DNA of 64,000 bases. Origin: Pristionchus mayeri (lineage: Eukaryota > Nematoda > Chromadorea > Rhabditida > Neodiplogasteridae). A program made the position numbers and the translations under genes. Positions 39,301 through 51,770 of this stretch are shown piece by piece. The DNA lies in assembly GCA_036245805.1 (NCBI GenBank), contig BTRK01000005.1:558001-622000 (forward strand), given 5' to 3'. The notes below the pieces were generated by a model. It was not told where the DNA came from, searched no databases, and saw nothing but the letters and a program-made list of their open reading frames with translations. Numbering within the stretch: the first letter of the stretch is position 1; the number at the start of each line of letters is the position of its first letter.

Positions 39301-41604
39301 CATGATATTGGGGTATGACGCAATAGCCTAATCATTGCGTAATGATGACTCAATAAAAAATTACTTTTTCAAAACGGCTTTATTCTTACATAGATTTTTT
39401 CCTACTGGCCACACTTTCTGTGGTTGGAGATATGTCTGTGGACTACCCAGAAAAATTTTTTGAAGTTGCTGCGTGGTCACACATTGGCTGCAGACGCTGC
39501 AAAATGGAGGTCGAAAATACAGATCTCGGCTCCTAGATAAGCTAGAGACTCGTTCAAAGCGTCAAAATGATCATAATCACAATTCCGCATGATCCGGAGA
39601 ATAAGAAAACACTTGGTCAACATTTGCCCTCAGGACACCAAAAAATAACTTTTTTGCATGCTCATTTTTTGAACATTCATAACTTTCTGGGCAGTTTTCG
39701 GAAAAATCTGGTTTTTATGTGAGAATGTTCAAAATATATTAAAGATATGATGCCCAACTTTATAGACTGTATGGATAACTTTCCTGCCCGTGGCGGGCAT
39801 TTTTCGCTTTGGCGATAGAGTACAGACGACGAGAGTGCGTAAACAAGGTGTTTCCCGACCCGAGTATCCCTCCGAAAAAAGCCCGCCGCGGGCAGGAAAG
39901 TTATCCAAACAGTTTAAAAAGTTGGGCATCATATCTTTAATACATTTTGAACATTCTCACATAAAAACCAGATTTTTCCGAAAACTGCCCAGAAAGTTAT
40001 GAATGTCCAAAAAATGAGCATGCAAAAAAGTGATTTTTTGTGCCCTGAGGGCAAATGTTGACCAAGTGTTTTCTTATTCTCCGGATCATGTGGAATTGTG
40101 ATTACAATCATTTTGACGCTTTGAACGAGTCTCTAGCTTATCTAGGAGCCGAGATCTGTATTTTCGAAATTTTTTCTGGGTATTCCACAGACATATCTCC
40201 AACCACAGAAAGTGTGGCCAGTAGGAAAAAATCTATGTAAGAATAAAGCCGTTTTGAAAAAGTAAATTTTATTGCGTCATCACTACGCAATGATTAGGCT
40301 ATTGCGTCATACCCCAATACCATGGCCATAATCTCCAATGAATTTGGCACATGCTACCTTAGTGGCAGAATGATGCCTGCCTGGGCAAAAAGTTGCAGCA
40401 AATTCAAAAAGTGCGCACTCACTTATGAGCGCGACTGTATGAACATTTAAATGTCAGAAAAAATAAGAAAATATTAGGTGCTACAAAACATGATGGCACC
40501 CGTGACGATACCGGATTTACCGAATTTACCTGGATAGATGGTGCTGACTTCATATATAACAATTTCGACCCAAAAGGAGGTAAGATATTTGGCAAGAGAA
40601 GTTGAAATATCGTTGGCACCTATTTAGTAATCAAATTAAATAGTGTTAAAAAAGATAACGCGAAAAGCACGACTCATAATGTTTAGAACAGCTTGGTGTG
40701 GATGAAACATGTAGCTCAATGATAATCAACGGTGGCAAATGGATGATCGAAGATTGCGACAAGGCAAAGCTCCCATATGCGTGTAGAAGAGAAAGTGAGT
40801 GAATGACAAAAAAATCGTTTTTGGGAATTCTTGATGTTATCTTCTCTTTCAAATTTGTTCATCAAACCAGTTCTCATGTATTTAAGAAATCCCGGCAATA
40901 GTTCGATGCAATAACTTCCCACGTAGTGATACCTATGTACGCGTTTGTTTATTTTAAATGCTATGACGAGATATGAAAAATGTGTATCAGTTCTTACCTC
41001 CTGGATTCCCTAATTCGAAATACAATTGCTCATATTATCTCACTGTTGACACTCGTTTGTTTGTCGACCTGCAGGTGAGTCTTCCTGCCCTTTATATTTA
41101 TTTATTTTTCTACTTTAACTGTAATTACCAGAAAAACAGAACCGTAGACTCAAAACTAACATATATTGTATAATTTAAGGTTGAACAACTTGATTTGGAC
41201 GAAGGAGATTATCTCGATATATTCGAGGGATACGGAGTCACGGACCCAGCTGCCCTTATCGCCAGGTGAATTATAAATATATTAATATGTTACAAGCAAG
41301 GGATTTTGATTCATTTCTTATAAAAAAATCTAAAATCGAAATGTAATATTTCAGCATTAATTCAACCTCAATACTACCTGCCAATAGATCCTTCATCACA
41401 AGAGAAACGAATCAAATGACGGTGATCTGGACTCCGAAGAGTACATCTACTGGAAAAGGTTTTGAGGTGAGGAAATGGCCTTCTATAATAAATCGAACTT
41501 TAAAAAAATATTCTAATGCTAGATAATGTAAAAAATTAAGGTGAAATATTTTTCAGCTAAAGTACCAGGCCTCTAATGAACCAGGACAAGAAGACCAGAA
41601 GTAA
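36322..41604 (+). CDS. Secreted protein with two C-type lectin domains and a CUB domain (paralog)
   Basis: My 15-exon model (36322-36352, 36976-37033, 37129-37240, 37339-37405, 37476-37618, 37700-37786, 37827-37901, 38706-38792, 38859-38919, 40478-40579, 40687-40794, 40971-41074, 41180-41265, 41355-41466, 41557-41604) sums to 1281 nt, 426 aa in frame. It begins with a signal exon (MIRLLIFAVA). CTLD1 has CSKGYKLMNDRC, LVLGMVCNATTTRLEWED and YKYTFLCE. CTLD2 has LNWQDAEAECRRQSGHLTSI, FTEFTWIDG and LPYACRRE. The CUB domain has PPGFPNSKYNCSYYL and DYLDIFEG. Several exon lengths (87, 61) and all phases I compared match the minus-strand paralog, so the two arose by inverted duplication. The WND-type sugar site is absent (KWMIEDC instead). 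Introns 1 and 9 contain transposons. The exon 40971-41074 acceptor (gacgag) is weak and is the least certain join. Confidence 0.85.
36370..36916. mobile_element. Mariner-type MITE in intron 1 of the plus-strand lectin gene
   Basis: The left end ttaggttggtgcaaaagttt (36370) and the right end (complement identical over about 25 bp, ending at 36916) are flanked by TA (36368-36369 and 36917-36918). The ttaggttggtgc terminus and TA target are typical of mariner elements. The 547-bp interior has no recognisable transposase. Removing it leaves an intron of about 76 nt. Confidence 0.8.
37902..38705 (+). other. Long lectin-gene intron with two unexplained open stretches
   Basis: This 804-nt stretch is an intron by phase (both sides phase 0, matching the paralog). 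It holds an open plus-strand stretch at about 38018-38147 (contains VQYAVGEDVIFIVV, stops at a TGA) and a 96-codon open minus-strand stretch at 38299-38589. The minus stretch is preceded by a good TTTTCAG acceptor and is cysteine-bearing (contains ARGFHSYFQFSP and CKCRTM). I see no inverted repeats bounding the stretch. It may contain a fragment of another gene or a decayed transposon. Confidence 0.4.
38299..38572 (-). pseudogene. Possible exon fragment on the minus strand, unidentified
   Basis: An open frame runs on the minus strand after an ATTTTCAG acceptor at 38573-38580 to a stop near 38299. It includes ARGFHSYFQF, loosely like the last strand of a CUB domain, then CKCRTMIFRLC. No neighbouring exon on this strand could be joined. 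It could be chance. Confidence 0.2.
39187..40437. mobile_element. 1.25-kb foldback (giant inverted repeat) element, TA-flanked
   Basis: Flanking TA dinucleotides (39185-39186 and 40438-40439) bracket a near-palindrome: cagtcgcgctcataagtgag at the left end is mirrored at the right end. The arms run 39187 to about 39798 and about 39881 to 40437, with a spacer near 39800-39880. Arm lengths differ mainly because the left arm has about 50 bp (near 39465-39515) missing from the right. There is no transposase. TA target choice suggests Tc1/mariner mobilisation. It lies in the plus-strand lectin gene intron 38920-40477, whose length would otherwise be about 307 nt. Confidence 0.85.
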
Positions 41605-42421
41605 TCAATATTTGACACATTCGTTCTATTTTTTTGCATTTCCAGCATATTTATCTATTTTTTGTTAAATCATGGATCATTGTTTTCAATAATATTAGTA
41701 TAATCGCATGAGATCGATAAAGTTATTATCATCATTCTCATTTTATCAAGATCGAAGGCACACAATATTGGTCTATAAAGTCATAAGAAAAATAACTAAT
41801 GTGATCATTATTCTTCCACGGCACGTCCAACAATGCTCTCTTCTAGGCGATGTCTGGATGTGCTGTCCTATCTCTCCAGAGATCTCGATTCCGAGTATCT
41901 CTCTCTGTCAGTTCGTTACCTTATAACTTTCATCCAACTTATTTTAGATCTCCCCACAAATCCCGTTCCAGATGGCTGATACTGAGGTATCAACCATATT
42001 TTTTTCTAGAATTTTTCTTTGTTTTAATACAATTAATGTTAGATCAGAGTGAGCAACTTTATTAGGTAAGTACTGAAAGACCGTATTGGAATTGCACGAA
42101 TCGGTCGACAACTGAAAATGATACATCACGCATAGTATATTCTGATATATTCTGCGCTAGCCTGATTCGATGGATATGGTTGATATATAAACATATGGTT
42201 GAAAGACTCGTGGCAGCATTCGATGCTAGTTTGGACATGAAAGAGACTGAAGATAGAATGTTCTTCAGGGATACACTGGGAAGAGAAATAGAAGTTCTAG
42301 GGAGTCGCATAAGAACTCGTAATCACTTGAAATGCCTAATGAGCAGGACAAGACCCTCCGGAGCACGACTGAGATTCATAAGTGGAACCTGAAAATATTT
42401 TCTAAAAGAAAGAGCAAACAT
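41605..42421. other. Intergenic stretch with possible decayed gene pieces
   Basis: It lies between the lectin stop and the polyadenylation signal of the TSP1 gene (minus-strand AATAAA, 42422-42427). An ATG-initiated plus frame at 41833-41979 begins MLSSRRCLDVLSYLSRDL, loosely like F-box-type N termini of nematode proteins. A second open stretch at 42180-42392 contains DRMFFRDTLGREIEVL. I could not join them, so treat them as weak hints only. Confidence 0.25.
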
Positions 42422-42427
42422 TTTATT
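42422..42427 (-). terminator. Polyadenylation signal AATAAA of the TSP1 gene
   Basis: AATAAA on the minus strand about 60 bases past the predicted stop of the TSP1-domain gene. Confidence 0.5.
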
Positions 42428-42484
42428 TCATTTCATCAACGGCATTCATACTTCAAAGACGCAGAGGAAATTGTTTTAGGCCAC

Positions 42485-45400
42485 TTAATAAACTTGAAGA
42501 AATCAATATAAATCAATATCAATATTGCTCACCTTTGCATCCGCTTACTTGCGTTCCATCGGCCGTCTCGCAGGCTCTCGTCCTCAGCTGTTGCCCGCAC
42601 AGACACTCGCCCCAGTCGCCCCACTTCGACCAGCGTGGATCTGACATTGCCGAGTTTGCTATACATTTTTAAAGCATCATGCATTCAACGTAAAGCATTC
42701 CTCCTTAATGAACACTGTCAATATGCTCACCAGTTTTCTTTGCAGAACTGCTGGCATTTCCGGAGAGAAGTGCATCTACGGTTGTGTCCGAGACTCCGAG
42801 CAGTCTGTTCTCTTCTGAAATTACTACGGTTTCAACTTTTTATCAACTTCATAATCATATTTTTCTTGTGTATTGTATGCTATTGGGTCGATAATTCCAA
42901 TGATCACCTTTGATCTCCTTGAGTGCGTCCTCGTAGAGGCTCCGGTCGGAGAGAAGAGGCTCGAATTCCTTGGGCAGAGCGAGTTCGGAGCCCTTGTCGG
43001 AGAATGTCGGAGATCTGCGAATGAAAATATGGTTCATTGGTCATTTTCTTCGCTGTAGATTAATCATGCTCTGGAATCATATCATAAATTAGAATGCCTA
43101 CTTGAAGTGTTCCTTGTTGTTGTTGACCAGCTGTTCGAGTCTCTCGATCTCGGCAGCAATCGTGTTCGCCTCGTCCATCGATCCTTCGTGCTGACAATTG
43201 TATTATTATTTTATTTAATTTGATTTCAATAAAATCGAAATCCACAAGTTACGATTCGATATCACTCAACAACTCACCATCACGAAAGGGACAGGCTTTT
43301 TCTCTCTGTTGACCTTCTTCGTGGGAGTTACATGGCGCTCGACCTGATTTTTTAAATTTTTTGATTATCCGATCTCACGACAACGCTAGATCACGAACAT
43401 TGGGGGCAGTGAAAGCGTCACTATTGAGCAGCGTTGACTTGCTCTTGAGGTACTGCTCGGGCAGACCTGCGACTGGCTGTCGAGGAGGAGCCTAAAGACG
43501 ATTAACGTGATTCTGTCAAAGATATATCGACCTTGTACTAGAAAAAAAGATACCTTCTGGTCGACAAACTTGCTGGGGAACGCAGCTGCTCCGCTGGTTG
43601 AGGTGTACGCCCCTCCGATCAAGCGCTTTCTCTCTACACCAGTCACAGTCTTCACTCCACGCGCGCGATGCTCATTCTGAAGCATTGTATTACTCACTCC
43701 AAAGGTGAGGTTTCTCCCTTCTAAAATGAGGATGGCTTCTCCAGAAATGACTTGATTCAGTAGGCGTGACATCATCGGCCAAACCAGCGAGAAAACACTC
43801 CGAATGAAGGAAGTAATTTTCTCACTCGTCTCGGAAGCGCCTTGGCGGGTCTGGCTGTTCCTTCTGCCGCGAGATATGCAGCAGCATCAGGTGATGATCC
43901 GTCCAATTCAAAGCCATTGCCATAGGCACCGTTTCGAGGGTATCTGAACATGTTGACGTTGATTATTACTTGGTTCAGACATCATTAATTGCATGAGCAT
44001 TTTCTAGCCCCGCACCTCATAATGTCGATGGCCTCGTCCAGAGGGGGAGGGATCAGATTAAGGGGCTGTGTCTCGAGTGCAGGGATCAGAGACTTCTGAA
44101 AAATATGATTTGTCTGAATTTTCAAAAAATCCTTTTTTTTATGTACTCTTGCAATCTTCCCTTGATCTTCCCTCAATAGGCATACCTGTTTAGGCGGGTT
44201 GGCTCTCAAATCGGGTGGATACATGGGGAGAGGAGTGGTGGTTACGTGATTGCGGCTCGCGCCATGAGCAGACTTGCGAAGAGGCTGAAGTGGTCAAATA
44301 TAATTTGTGTTATTATTTCCTAATAGATTTTTTAAAAATAATATAAATCGCGGCCTTTTTCCCGGAGTCAAATCATAGAATTATATCACGGTAATCGCTT
44401 ACCTTCATTCTGCTGATTCCCTCAGGTTGTCGAGTCCACAGTAGGTCGGAGTCGTGCACCTTCATGAATGGCTGGCTCTGGTAAGCGGCGATCTTCTTGC
44501 GCGGAGGAAGGATCTTGGAGGGCCGGTAGACTGCTGGTCCTGTAGAATACCCACAATCACGCCATAATATCGAAGAGTTTAACCAGAAAGAGGATAACTT
44601 AGGAAAAACAAACGTTGGATTTTAGCTAACATATGTAAGAACCTAAGAACTCCCTAAGAACTAAACAAGGAATCTTTCTAGCAAGTGAATTCGTTTTCTA
44701 ATTCCTTGATATTCCAACTTCGAATTTCATCGTATGAATGTTACTCACGCTTCTTCGGCACGGGAGATCCGATGGCAACGCTGTCGATCACATTCGTCTT
44801 CCTTGTAGCATGTTGGATGCCCGCCGATATCTCGGCGCGAGCGTGCGAGTTTACTCGAGCATGCTGGTACTTGTCTGCAATTACTGACTTGATGCAGCAA
44901 AATCTGTGAAGAAATCCTAAAATTCTTTGATGCTAAAATCATGCAAAACTTTACAAGCAAATTTATTAAAAAAAGTGCTAACTCGATGGTTTCTTGGGCT
45001 CCATTAGTTCAGTGGCTCCGAGAGACTGCATCATCCAATCTAGTGCTCGAACTGTATCGTCATTGATTGCCTGAGGCAGGATAGTTCATGGTTGGTTCTA
45101 GTTTTGACAAAAGAAAAAAATGAAATTCCTCAGGCTTACCATAGGTTTGGCACGGTTGATCTTGCTCATGAGCAGATACCGACGCAGATTGTTACGCTTT
45201 CTGAACAGTTTGTCAGTCAGTGTGAGTGAAAGTGAATGCATGTGCAGGGAACAGCAGCTCAACTAGAATAACTCCATCCACTGATCCATGTGTCAGCAAA
45301 CAAAATGCAAGCGTGATAGCCAGACCCGGAAAGAAACCACAGCAAGCTAAGGGGGTTAGAGCGCCGGAAACCTGAACAACATCTTATGGCTCTTGATGAT

Positions 45401-48400
45401 GGCTTGTGCTTTCGACGAGTCGAGGATGGCTCGATGACGCTTGCCTGAGATGAACAATTGAATTACACAGCACTGTTTTCAAGCAAAAATATCAATCAAT
45501 TATATTCTATTCACATACCTGTAACTCCAATACTGAGCGCTTTGTTTTTGGGAGGCCCTCTGTTGACAGGTTTGCGCATCGAAGGATAAGGACTGTAGCC
45601 TCTGAAAAGTAATACGAAAATATACAAAATATATTGTATTTTCAATCAGATGTTAGATTTTCACTCAATCTTACTTGACTCCACTGAAGTCGTCATTGTC
45701 CACTAACGGAGGCTGCTCACGGAACTGAATGGATCAAAATAATGTATCTTTTTATGACTAACTAACCTTAGTACGATTCTTCAGGACTTTTCTGTGGATA
45801 CTCTTACGTTGCTGGGCATTCGGCTCTGAAATTGCATTTGTACAACTGTTATCGTTCTGGTGTTTCGTGAATTATAGGTTAATCAATAATCTGTATTAAT
45901 GCGGTTTTGCACCAAAATGTTAGACCAGATAAAACACAAGACTTACTCGGTGCCACTCCAGTGTTTCCATCGAATGTGTGGATGTCACTGTCGATCATGT
46001 TGACCTGCATTTATAAATTATTTTCCAACAATTATCTCGACTACACACCTGCTTATCCACATCCACGTTGTCAATGTCCACCCGCGAAGCAGTTTTTGCC
46101 TTGTTCACCTTAATATTTCCAAATAGCTCACAGCCATTAGAAGTTTAAAGAAACGTCATGCTGTCTTACCTTCTTCTGTATCTTGTTTCTCCTATGTGAG
46201 CCTCCCTCACTGCGGAACTGTGGAGTCGGCGTAGCCCATACTATTGGATTCGTTTGAGGACGTAGCTGCAACGATCGTTGAACTACGATACATAACAATT
46301 AAATTTACAGCCTTTTCCTGCAACACTTGCACCTACCGTTTCGTCCATGAGTCCCTGATGCGGCAAGCCAAGGAGGTTTTCGAGCTCGTGTACCTTCAAC
46401 CTCCTTTATTTCAGGATAACTTGGGTATGCTCACCTTGTTCAACTGATCGCTCCTAGACGGAGTCACCTTCGGCCTTGACGAGGTGTGGAGAGCCGGTGC
46501 GGAAGTCGTCGCCTGTGACGAGAACAATGTGTTCACGAGTTGAAGAGAATTAAATAAATTTTCCTCGTAAACCGGACGTGATAGCACGCAGAACAAGCAT
46601 TGTATTCGATTCCGCCCCTAACCTACGCTGAGTCCTTAAAAATTCCCCAATAAAACTTACCGAAATTACAGCTTCGCCATCTAGCTTTCTTCCGCCGCTA
46701 GTTACATCCTCGTAGTCAGAAGAGAGAATTTCCTGCAAATAATGGATCATTCAAGTCAAGGATCCTCCCTTACCTTGAGGAAGTCGGAGTGGTCGAAGTT
46801 GATCTTGCGCTGCTTTTCAGCATTTGCGGTTGTAGTAGATGAAGAAGCAGCGGTGGCTCCAGTTTGCACCGTTGTACGACTCTCCTTTGGGCGGTAAGGG
46901 ATGGCTATCGTCTCGGAGTCGTGTTGACTACCTGATATTTGCAACTATTAGAATTGAAAAGGCCACTTTATGTTACTAAAGCTATTGTATCGAAGCAGAT
47001 TTTTTATTGATTTTCTAATTGTTAGACTGACCCTTCTTGAGGTTAGTTCTCCTATTGATGATCTCCTTCGATCCCTTATCATCCCCGATCCATTCTTCGT
47101 ACTCGTCGTACGTTGCCTTGTCAGTGTCAAGAACTGCCTCATCATAAAGTGTCGAGCGCTGAGAACATTCATTTTTACTTCATTTCAAAATATGTTTTTC
47201 ACAAAATTTGCAAAATGCGCACCGCCTTCAGTTCCTTAGTCGCAGAAGTGGTTTTGGGCTTCGGTGTCATGGCAACGCGCTGAAAAATTCCGCTTCATCA
47301 AACCAAATTTAAGATTTGAAATGGATTAAATAAATTGTACCTCACCTTTCCGTTCCCATCAACCTGCTCATAGTCCGAGTACTCCACATAATCAGAGTCG
47401 TTCTCCTTGTTCACATTCTTCGAAGATTTACTAGGGACAGGCGTGGTAGACTGAAACAGTTGAAATTGCAAAGTTATTTTTTGTTTTAGTTGCGTGGTGC
47501 ACAAAATAAAAGCTGACCCTTCCCGCTCCGACGTAGGCTCCTGCCAGCTTTGAGTATTTCGGGTCGATTGTTCCTGGGCCAACGACGCCCGGTGCCTCCT
47601 CACCTCTCCTACAATATAACTTCGTACCATTGCAAAAAGTTTTGTAAATCAACAATTTCAAAAAATTGGTAAGAATAAGATTGTTTTTCTTACGATTGGA
47701 ACACTGCTCTCAATCCGCTTCCGCCGCCAACATTCACGGACTTGGTCGTTACCTAAATAATTATATATTTTCTCAAGTTATTTACACAAATCACCTTCTT
47801 TTCGAGCGCATCGATCTCGAAGTCCAGCAGCTCAGAAATCTTCGCCAGAGCAGCTCTGCAATTAAGTTATATAGTTATTGATCATGTCAAAGGAAAGTGA
47901 AAGTTCTCAATTTTTCCCATAAGATCTTTCCACACTTACTATTCCACCTTTAAAACTCACTTGGACTTCTGTATCTTTGCCCGATTGTTCTTCTTCTCAC
48001 TGGTCATTCCACCTTCGTGCGTCGAATCAGAAACAGTGGACTTGGACGAGGAATCATTCTGAAAGAAATGTTACAAAAAATACATATTTCTTTAACTTAT
48101 CGACTGAAAATCCATGAATAAGAATTGTAAAAATTTCGATAAGCTACCGTTGACTCGAGGAGATCCAATTCAGACACTGCACTTGCTGCATTGCGAATCA
48201 GGGTGTACCCTGAAATGGAAAAGATTGCAAACACAATGACGCATGACATTTTTCCACTGCTAACCTGTTCCCATGGATCCATCGTGGGCGTAAGGCGCCT
48301 TCTGATTGAGAGTGTGGTAGGAGGCCGAGTGCTGCCCTGCAAATATCACTTTACGTTCTAGTTGTGCAATGATAACAACTGAATAATCAAAGGAATCTTC

Positions 48401-50320
48401 AGTTGTAAATAACTGAATAGTAAAGGACTCACTTCTAGTCTCTGAGTCTCTGTGCACCTCCAATTTCTCCAAAGCGCCTTCAATTTCAGTCTGCAGCGGG
48501 ACCTGCTGCGTTTCTGAAACATAAATTTATATTCGTCCTTATGAACAAAGTCGAGATAAGGTATCTGCTGTCAAACTGGGAAACATGGCAAATTTGATGA
48601 ACAACATGCCAGTCTTCGCCCCCTTGGCCTTGAAATCGGCATCAGGTTGCTGCCCCGTAGGCATCCTCGCGTCCTTCTCCTCTATATCTTCAGCTTTTTC
48701 GATGGACGTGCGAGGGCGGGTCTGTAATGATTTATGCTGTCAGTGAACAAAGAATGTGGAGATTTATCGTCTATTAATTACCTCAGAGCCGGTCCTCCTC
48801 GGTGTCGCCGTGGTGCCAATACGCAGGAAATTGGGGTTCGGTTTACGACGCTCAAGCACATCACTGGGCTGCAAAATTGTCCATAAATCAGAAAAAGCAA
48901 ATTTGCTAAATTTTCCTGTTTAATAAAATTCTTTAAGATTATGCCATTCACTCGATCATAAAAATCATGGATATTTGGCTGATCTGTGTGTAATTAAATC
49001 AACTATCTCACACTCTCATCCGGGTAGAGTTGCTTGAGGGCCTCGATTCGATCATCCTCATAGGGATCGACGACGTCGTAATCGGTCGGGGGCTTCGGGC
49101 GAGCCGGATGATGATGGTAGAGAGAGTTGGCGCACGATTCGGTTTCCTGAATGGACTATTGATTCGCGAGGCGATGGTCGCTATAATGTTAGCCAACTCG
49201 AAAAGTATGAAGCAACATGTCTACTTACTACAAAAAAATCGGCCCATTTTCCAATACACTAATGCGGGGGGGGGGGGGAATATATTTTTGCAAAAAATAT
49301 ATTCTGAATAAGAAGCTCTCGGAATGAATAATTCACCCTCAATGAAAGCGAGCTCGAGACAACATGGCATTCAATAACACTTTCACTACCTGGTATGCGC
49401 TTATGAGCATCGATAGCCCAAGTAACTATATGTTAAATTATCTAATCGATTGGGCCAATAACCAACCTGATTCTTTCCGACGCAGCTGAATCCTCTGACA
49501 GTGTTGCACGCTCTCACGCGAATCCTCACGTTGTTTACACAGAATGACCAGGCAGACCAGGCACCCCACGTGGATGAGAACACTGGAAGGATTCGGATAC
49601 AGAGGGGCCTATGAAGTGGTACGTTCCACTGTGCATGAGGTATCACTGGTTCGAATGCTTTAATCTTTTGCTATTGTATTTTGATAGCATGGCATATTGT
49701 TTTTGCACCATCATAAAAGCGTGGGTTGAGGTGGGAAAGGACAGGAAAGTGAAAGTGGCCCTTACGAGGATGGTCGACAACAAAGGGCCGAGGTGTGACG
49801 AATCCCCTGAGAGATCGCTTTCCCGTCGTTCTGTAACTTTAGGTTTGCAACTGTTTTCACCTCATCGCAATGCAAATATGGCTTACTCAATAGGCTCTGA
49901 CGAGGTTGAAGTTGAAGTAGCCGTAGTGGGTGTTGTCGTCTCGATTTTCTCATCTTCATCAATCTCCCAGCTCTCGAGGCTCGTCGAAGGTGTCGTGGTT
50001 CTGAAGAGAATGCTATTTTTTTTAAAAATTAGCATGTGTTATTGCTTACGATGCTGGCTTTGTCGAAGAATCCGCATCTTCATTTGCAATCTCGTCGATT
50101 TCCCAACTCTCGAGGCTTTTCGACAATTCCTCACTTTGCGCGTTTATCAAAACTGAAATGCACACAGGATAAGGAAATATGGACATTTCGCGGCAATTAC
50201 AAGAAATTAAGGGTCAATGCTTCTTGAACAATCTTATTCGGGAAAAATCCATTACATAAAAAACCAACCTGTGCCGCTAAGCAGCAGTGCCAACGTGAGA
50301 GCGCTCCGAGCGCGTACCAT
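42485..50320 (-). CDS. Large secreted protein with two thrombospondin type 1 repeats
   Basis: More than 40 small exons give a protein of roughly 1300 aa. Exon 1 (ATG at 50320) encodes a signal peptide (MVRARSALTLALLLSG). Residues about 30-38 and 59-67 repeat SLESWEIDE. A first TSP1 repeat is split between exon 49582-49467 (WGAWSAWSFC, VRIRVRAC, GFSC) and the exon near 49160-49018 (ETESCANSLY). The middle is hydrophilic, rich in Lys/Arg/Ser/Asp, with no recognisable domain (for example DYVEYSDYEQ and WIGDDKGSKE). The C terminus has a second TSP1 repeat in exon 42640-42533 (WSKWGDWGECLCGQQLRTRACE). The protein then ends after a very short last exon whose acceptor is uncertain, so the stop (42485-42487 or a few bases lower) is provisional. 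One donor near 48611 may be GC. TSP1 repeats usually act in extracellular matrix or guidance. I do not recognise the orthologue. Confidence 0.75.
49266..49303. repeat. G13 homopolymer followed by an AT-rich palindrome
   Basis: Thirteen consecutive G (49266-49278) are followed directly by aatatattttt-gc-aaaaaatatatt (49279-49303), a near-perfect hairpin. It lies in an intron of the TSP1 gene; on the transcribed strand the run is C. Confidence 0.85.
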
Positions 50321-51241
50321 TCCAATTCCCTCTGGATTCAACTCCCGTGCTGGAATCCGAACGATAAAAGCAGCAAATAAATCAATGAAACGCGTTCGTA
50401 CGAAAAATCCCATGGATGTGATGAGTTTCACTTTCAGTCGATTGTGCGGGAGAAAGCGAAAGGATTGAGCCTATCATGAAAAGTATCAGGAAGGGGAGAG
50501 AAACGGAGAGATGAGAAGAATTGCAGCGGATATCGAACTGGGTCGGCAGCTAGGGAGGGAAGTCACCTCTATCGATAAGTGAGGATTGATGGGGACGAAT
50601 GCCTCGGGATATGAGTCAGTCGATTAACACGGAAAGCTTAACAAGGAGCCAGGCACTGGCAAAAAGAGTCAATTACTGGGTATTGCCAGTGAACAACTAC
50701 ATTAACGAGAGGTCACGCATCAATACACTACTGACGGGATTTGCTAGATGAAAGCCGATCAATATTCAGTATGAATCTCGACGAGTTCTCATAATACGTA
50801 ACGGGACGCGCGCAAATTAGATGCGAACAACTGATTTTGGCAGAGCGGGAGGAAATTCCTTCCCCGTCTTGGCATGCAGCGGGTTTTCCCATCCAAGAGA
50901 GAGAGGGAGATGGATGGAATTAGATGAGTTCGAGAGCCTAGAAAGGAACTACCCCTTTGAATATGCAGATTTCTATGTGTGAAAGTGACAATTGAATTCC
51001 ATGAAGAGTGTGAATTCTCGAAAAGTGAAATCCCCTTCCCGCTGTGCGGTTGAAAGGGAAGTGAAAGTGAATGGTGGGCAAGATCTCCAGGCAATTCAGA
51101 GATGATCTGAGAAAAAAGTTCACCTTGAAAGACAGTAAACTCGTCGAGTCTAATCCATAGGGATTGCAGTTGCAAAAAACGATAAAGGACAGATTTGGTA
51201 ATGCTCGTCCTCACAAACTTTTAGCAATTAAGCATGTAGCA

Positions 51242-51513
51242 TTAAAGAAGGTGTAACACGAATAAGAGATGAGGAGGTAATGTATTCTGATGAGCGTGTT
51301 AGGTAGTTAGAATGTTTCACCTCAGCCCGAACCAACGGTGATCATAGCGCAGTGGGTAACTCCTGCGCGGCAATCGCAATCTACGTGGGTTCGAATCCAG
51401 CTAGGAGCATTCGTTGTTGCTGTTTTTCTCATTCATTTCAAATACGCGCGCTTCGCCTGCGCTGAGGCCCGATCTTCTCATTCTCGTATCTCGAGATAGA
51501 GTCGTAATTAGAG
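51242..51513. mobile_element. Truncated TTAA MITE with tRNA-like module
   Basis: It starts with TTAA then agaaggtgtaacacga and matches the element at 57484-57849 almost base for base for about 270 bp, up to gagatagagtc. It then diverges, so the right inverted repeat is missing. It carries the same A box (51345-51355) and B box (51389-51397). Confidence 0.8.
51345..51397 (+). ncRNA. tRNA-like A/B-box module in the truncated MITE
   Basis: A box TAGCGCAGTGG and B box GTTCGAATC at tRNA spacing, with a GCGC/GCGC D-stem. The T stem has mismatches, so it is not a functional tRNA. Confidence 0.6.
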
Positions 51514-51770
51514 GGCAATAATCCGGGCATTCTTGTTTCTTAGGCAGCATATGCCGACAGAGCAAGGCGCCAAACTTTCATAAATGAGCATGTTCACTGT
51601 GGGTCTACAGTGACAGGAATGATTGACAGATTGCTTGGGGCTACAAAGGCGATTCTTGAGTGCACCGAGAAAGTCTCTGATGTCATAGAGTATTCCTCTT
51701 CTGACGTATTCTACACGAGCCAAAATATTGTTGTGCATAGAAAATATTTATTTTCGAGACAATATTTCAA

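Larger units (their letters stand above)
50321..51770. other. Intergenic region between the TSP1 gene and the CHK-like gene
   Basis: It contains the upstream region of the TSP1 gene and the 3' end of the CHK-like gene (minus-strand AATAAA near 51744-51750), plus a truncated tRNA-module MITE at 51242-51513. Open frames here show no recognisable domain or consistent splice signals. Confidence 0.5.

Noticed and set aside
39790..40240. Short open frames at 39729-40240
   Set aside because: They lie in the arms of the foldback element and mirror each other on opposite strands, so they follow from the palindrome.
49611..50156. 181-codon plus-strand open frame
   Set aside because: It is antisense to well-spliced exons of the TSP1 gene, including the EDEKIETTTP and first TSP1 exons.
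50789..51214. 141-codon minus-strand open frame upstream of the TSP1 gene
   Set aside because: No domain, no matching splice partner, biased toward Ser/Leu as expected by chance from this composition.
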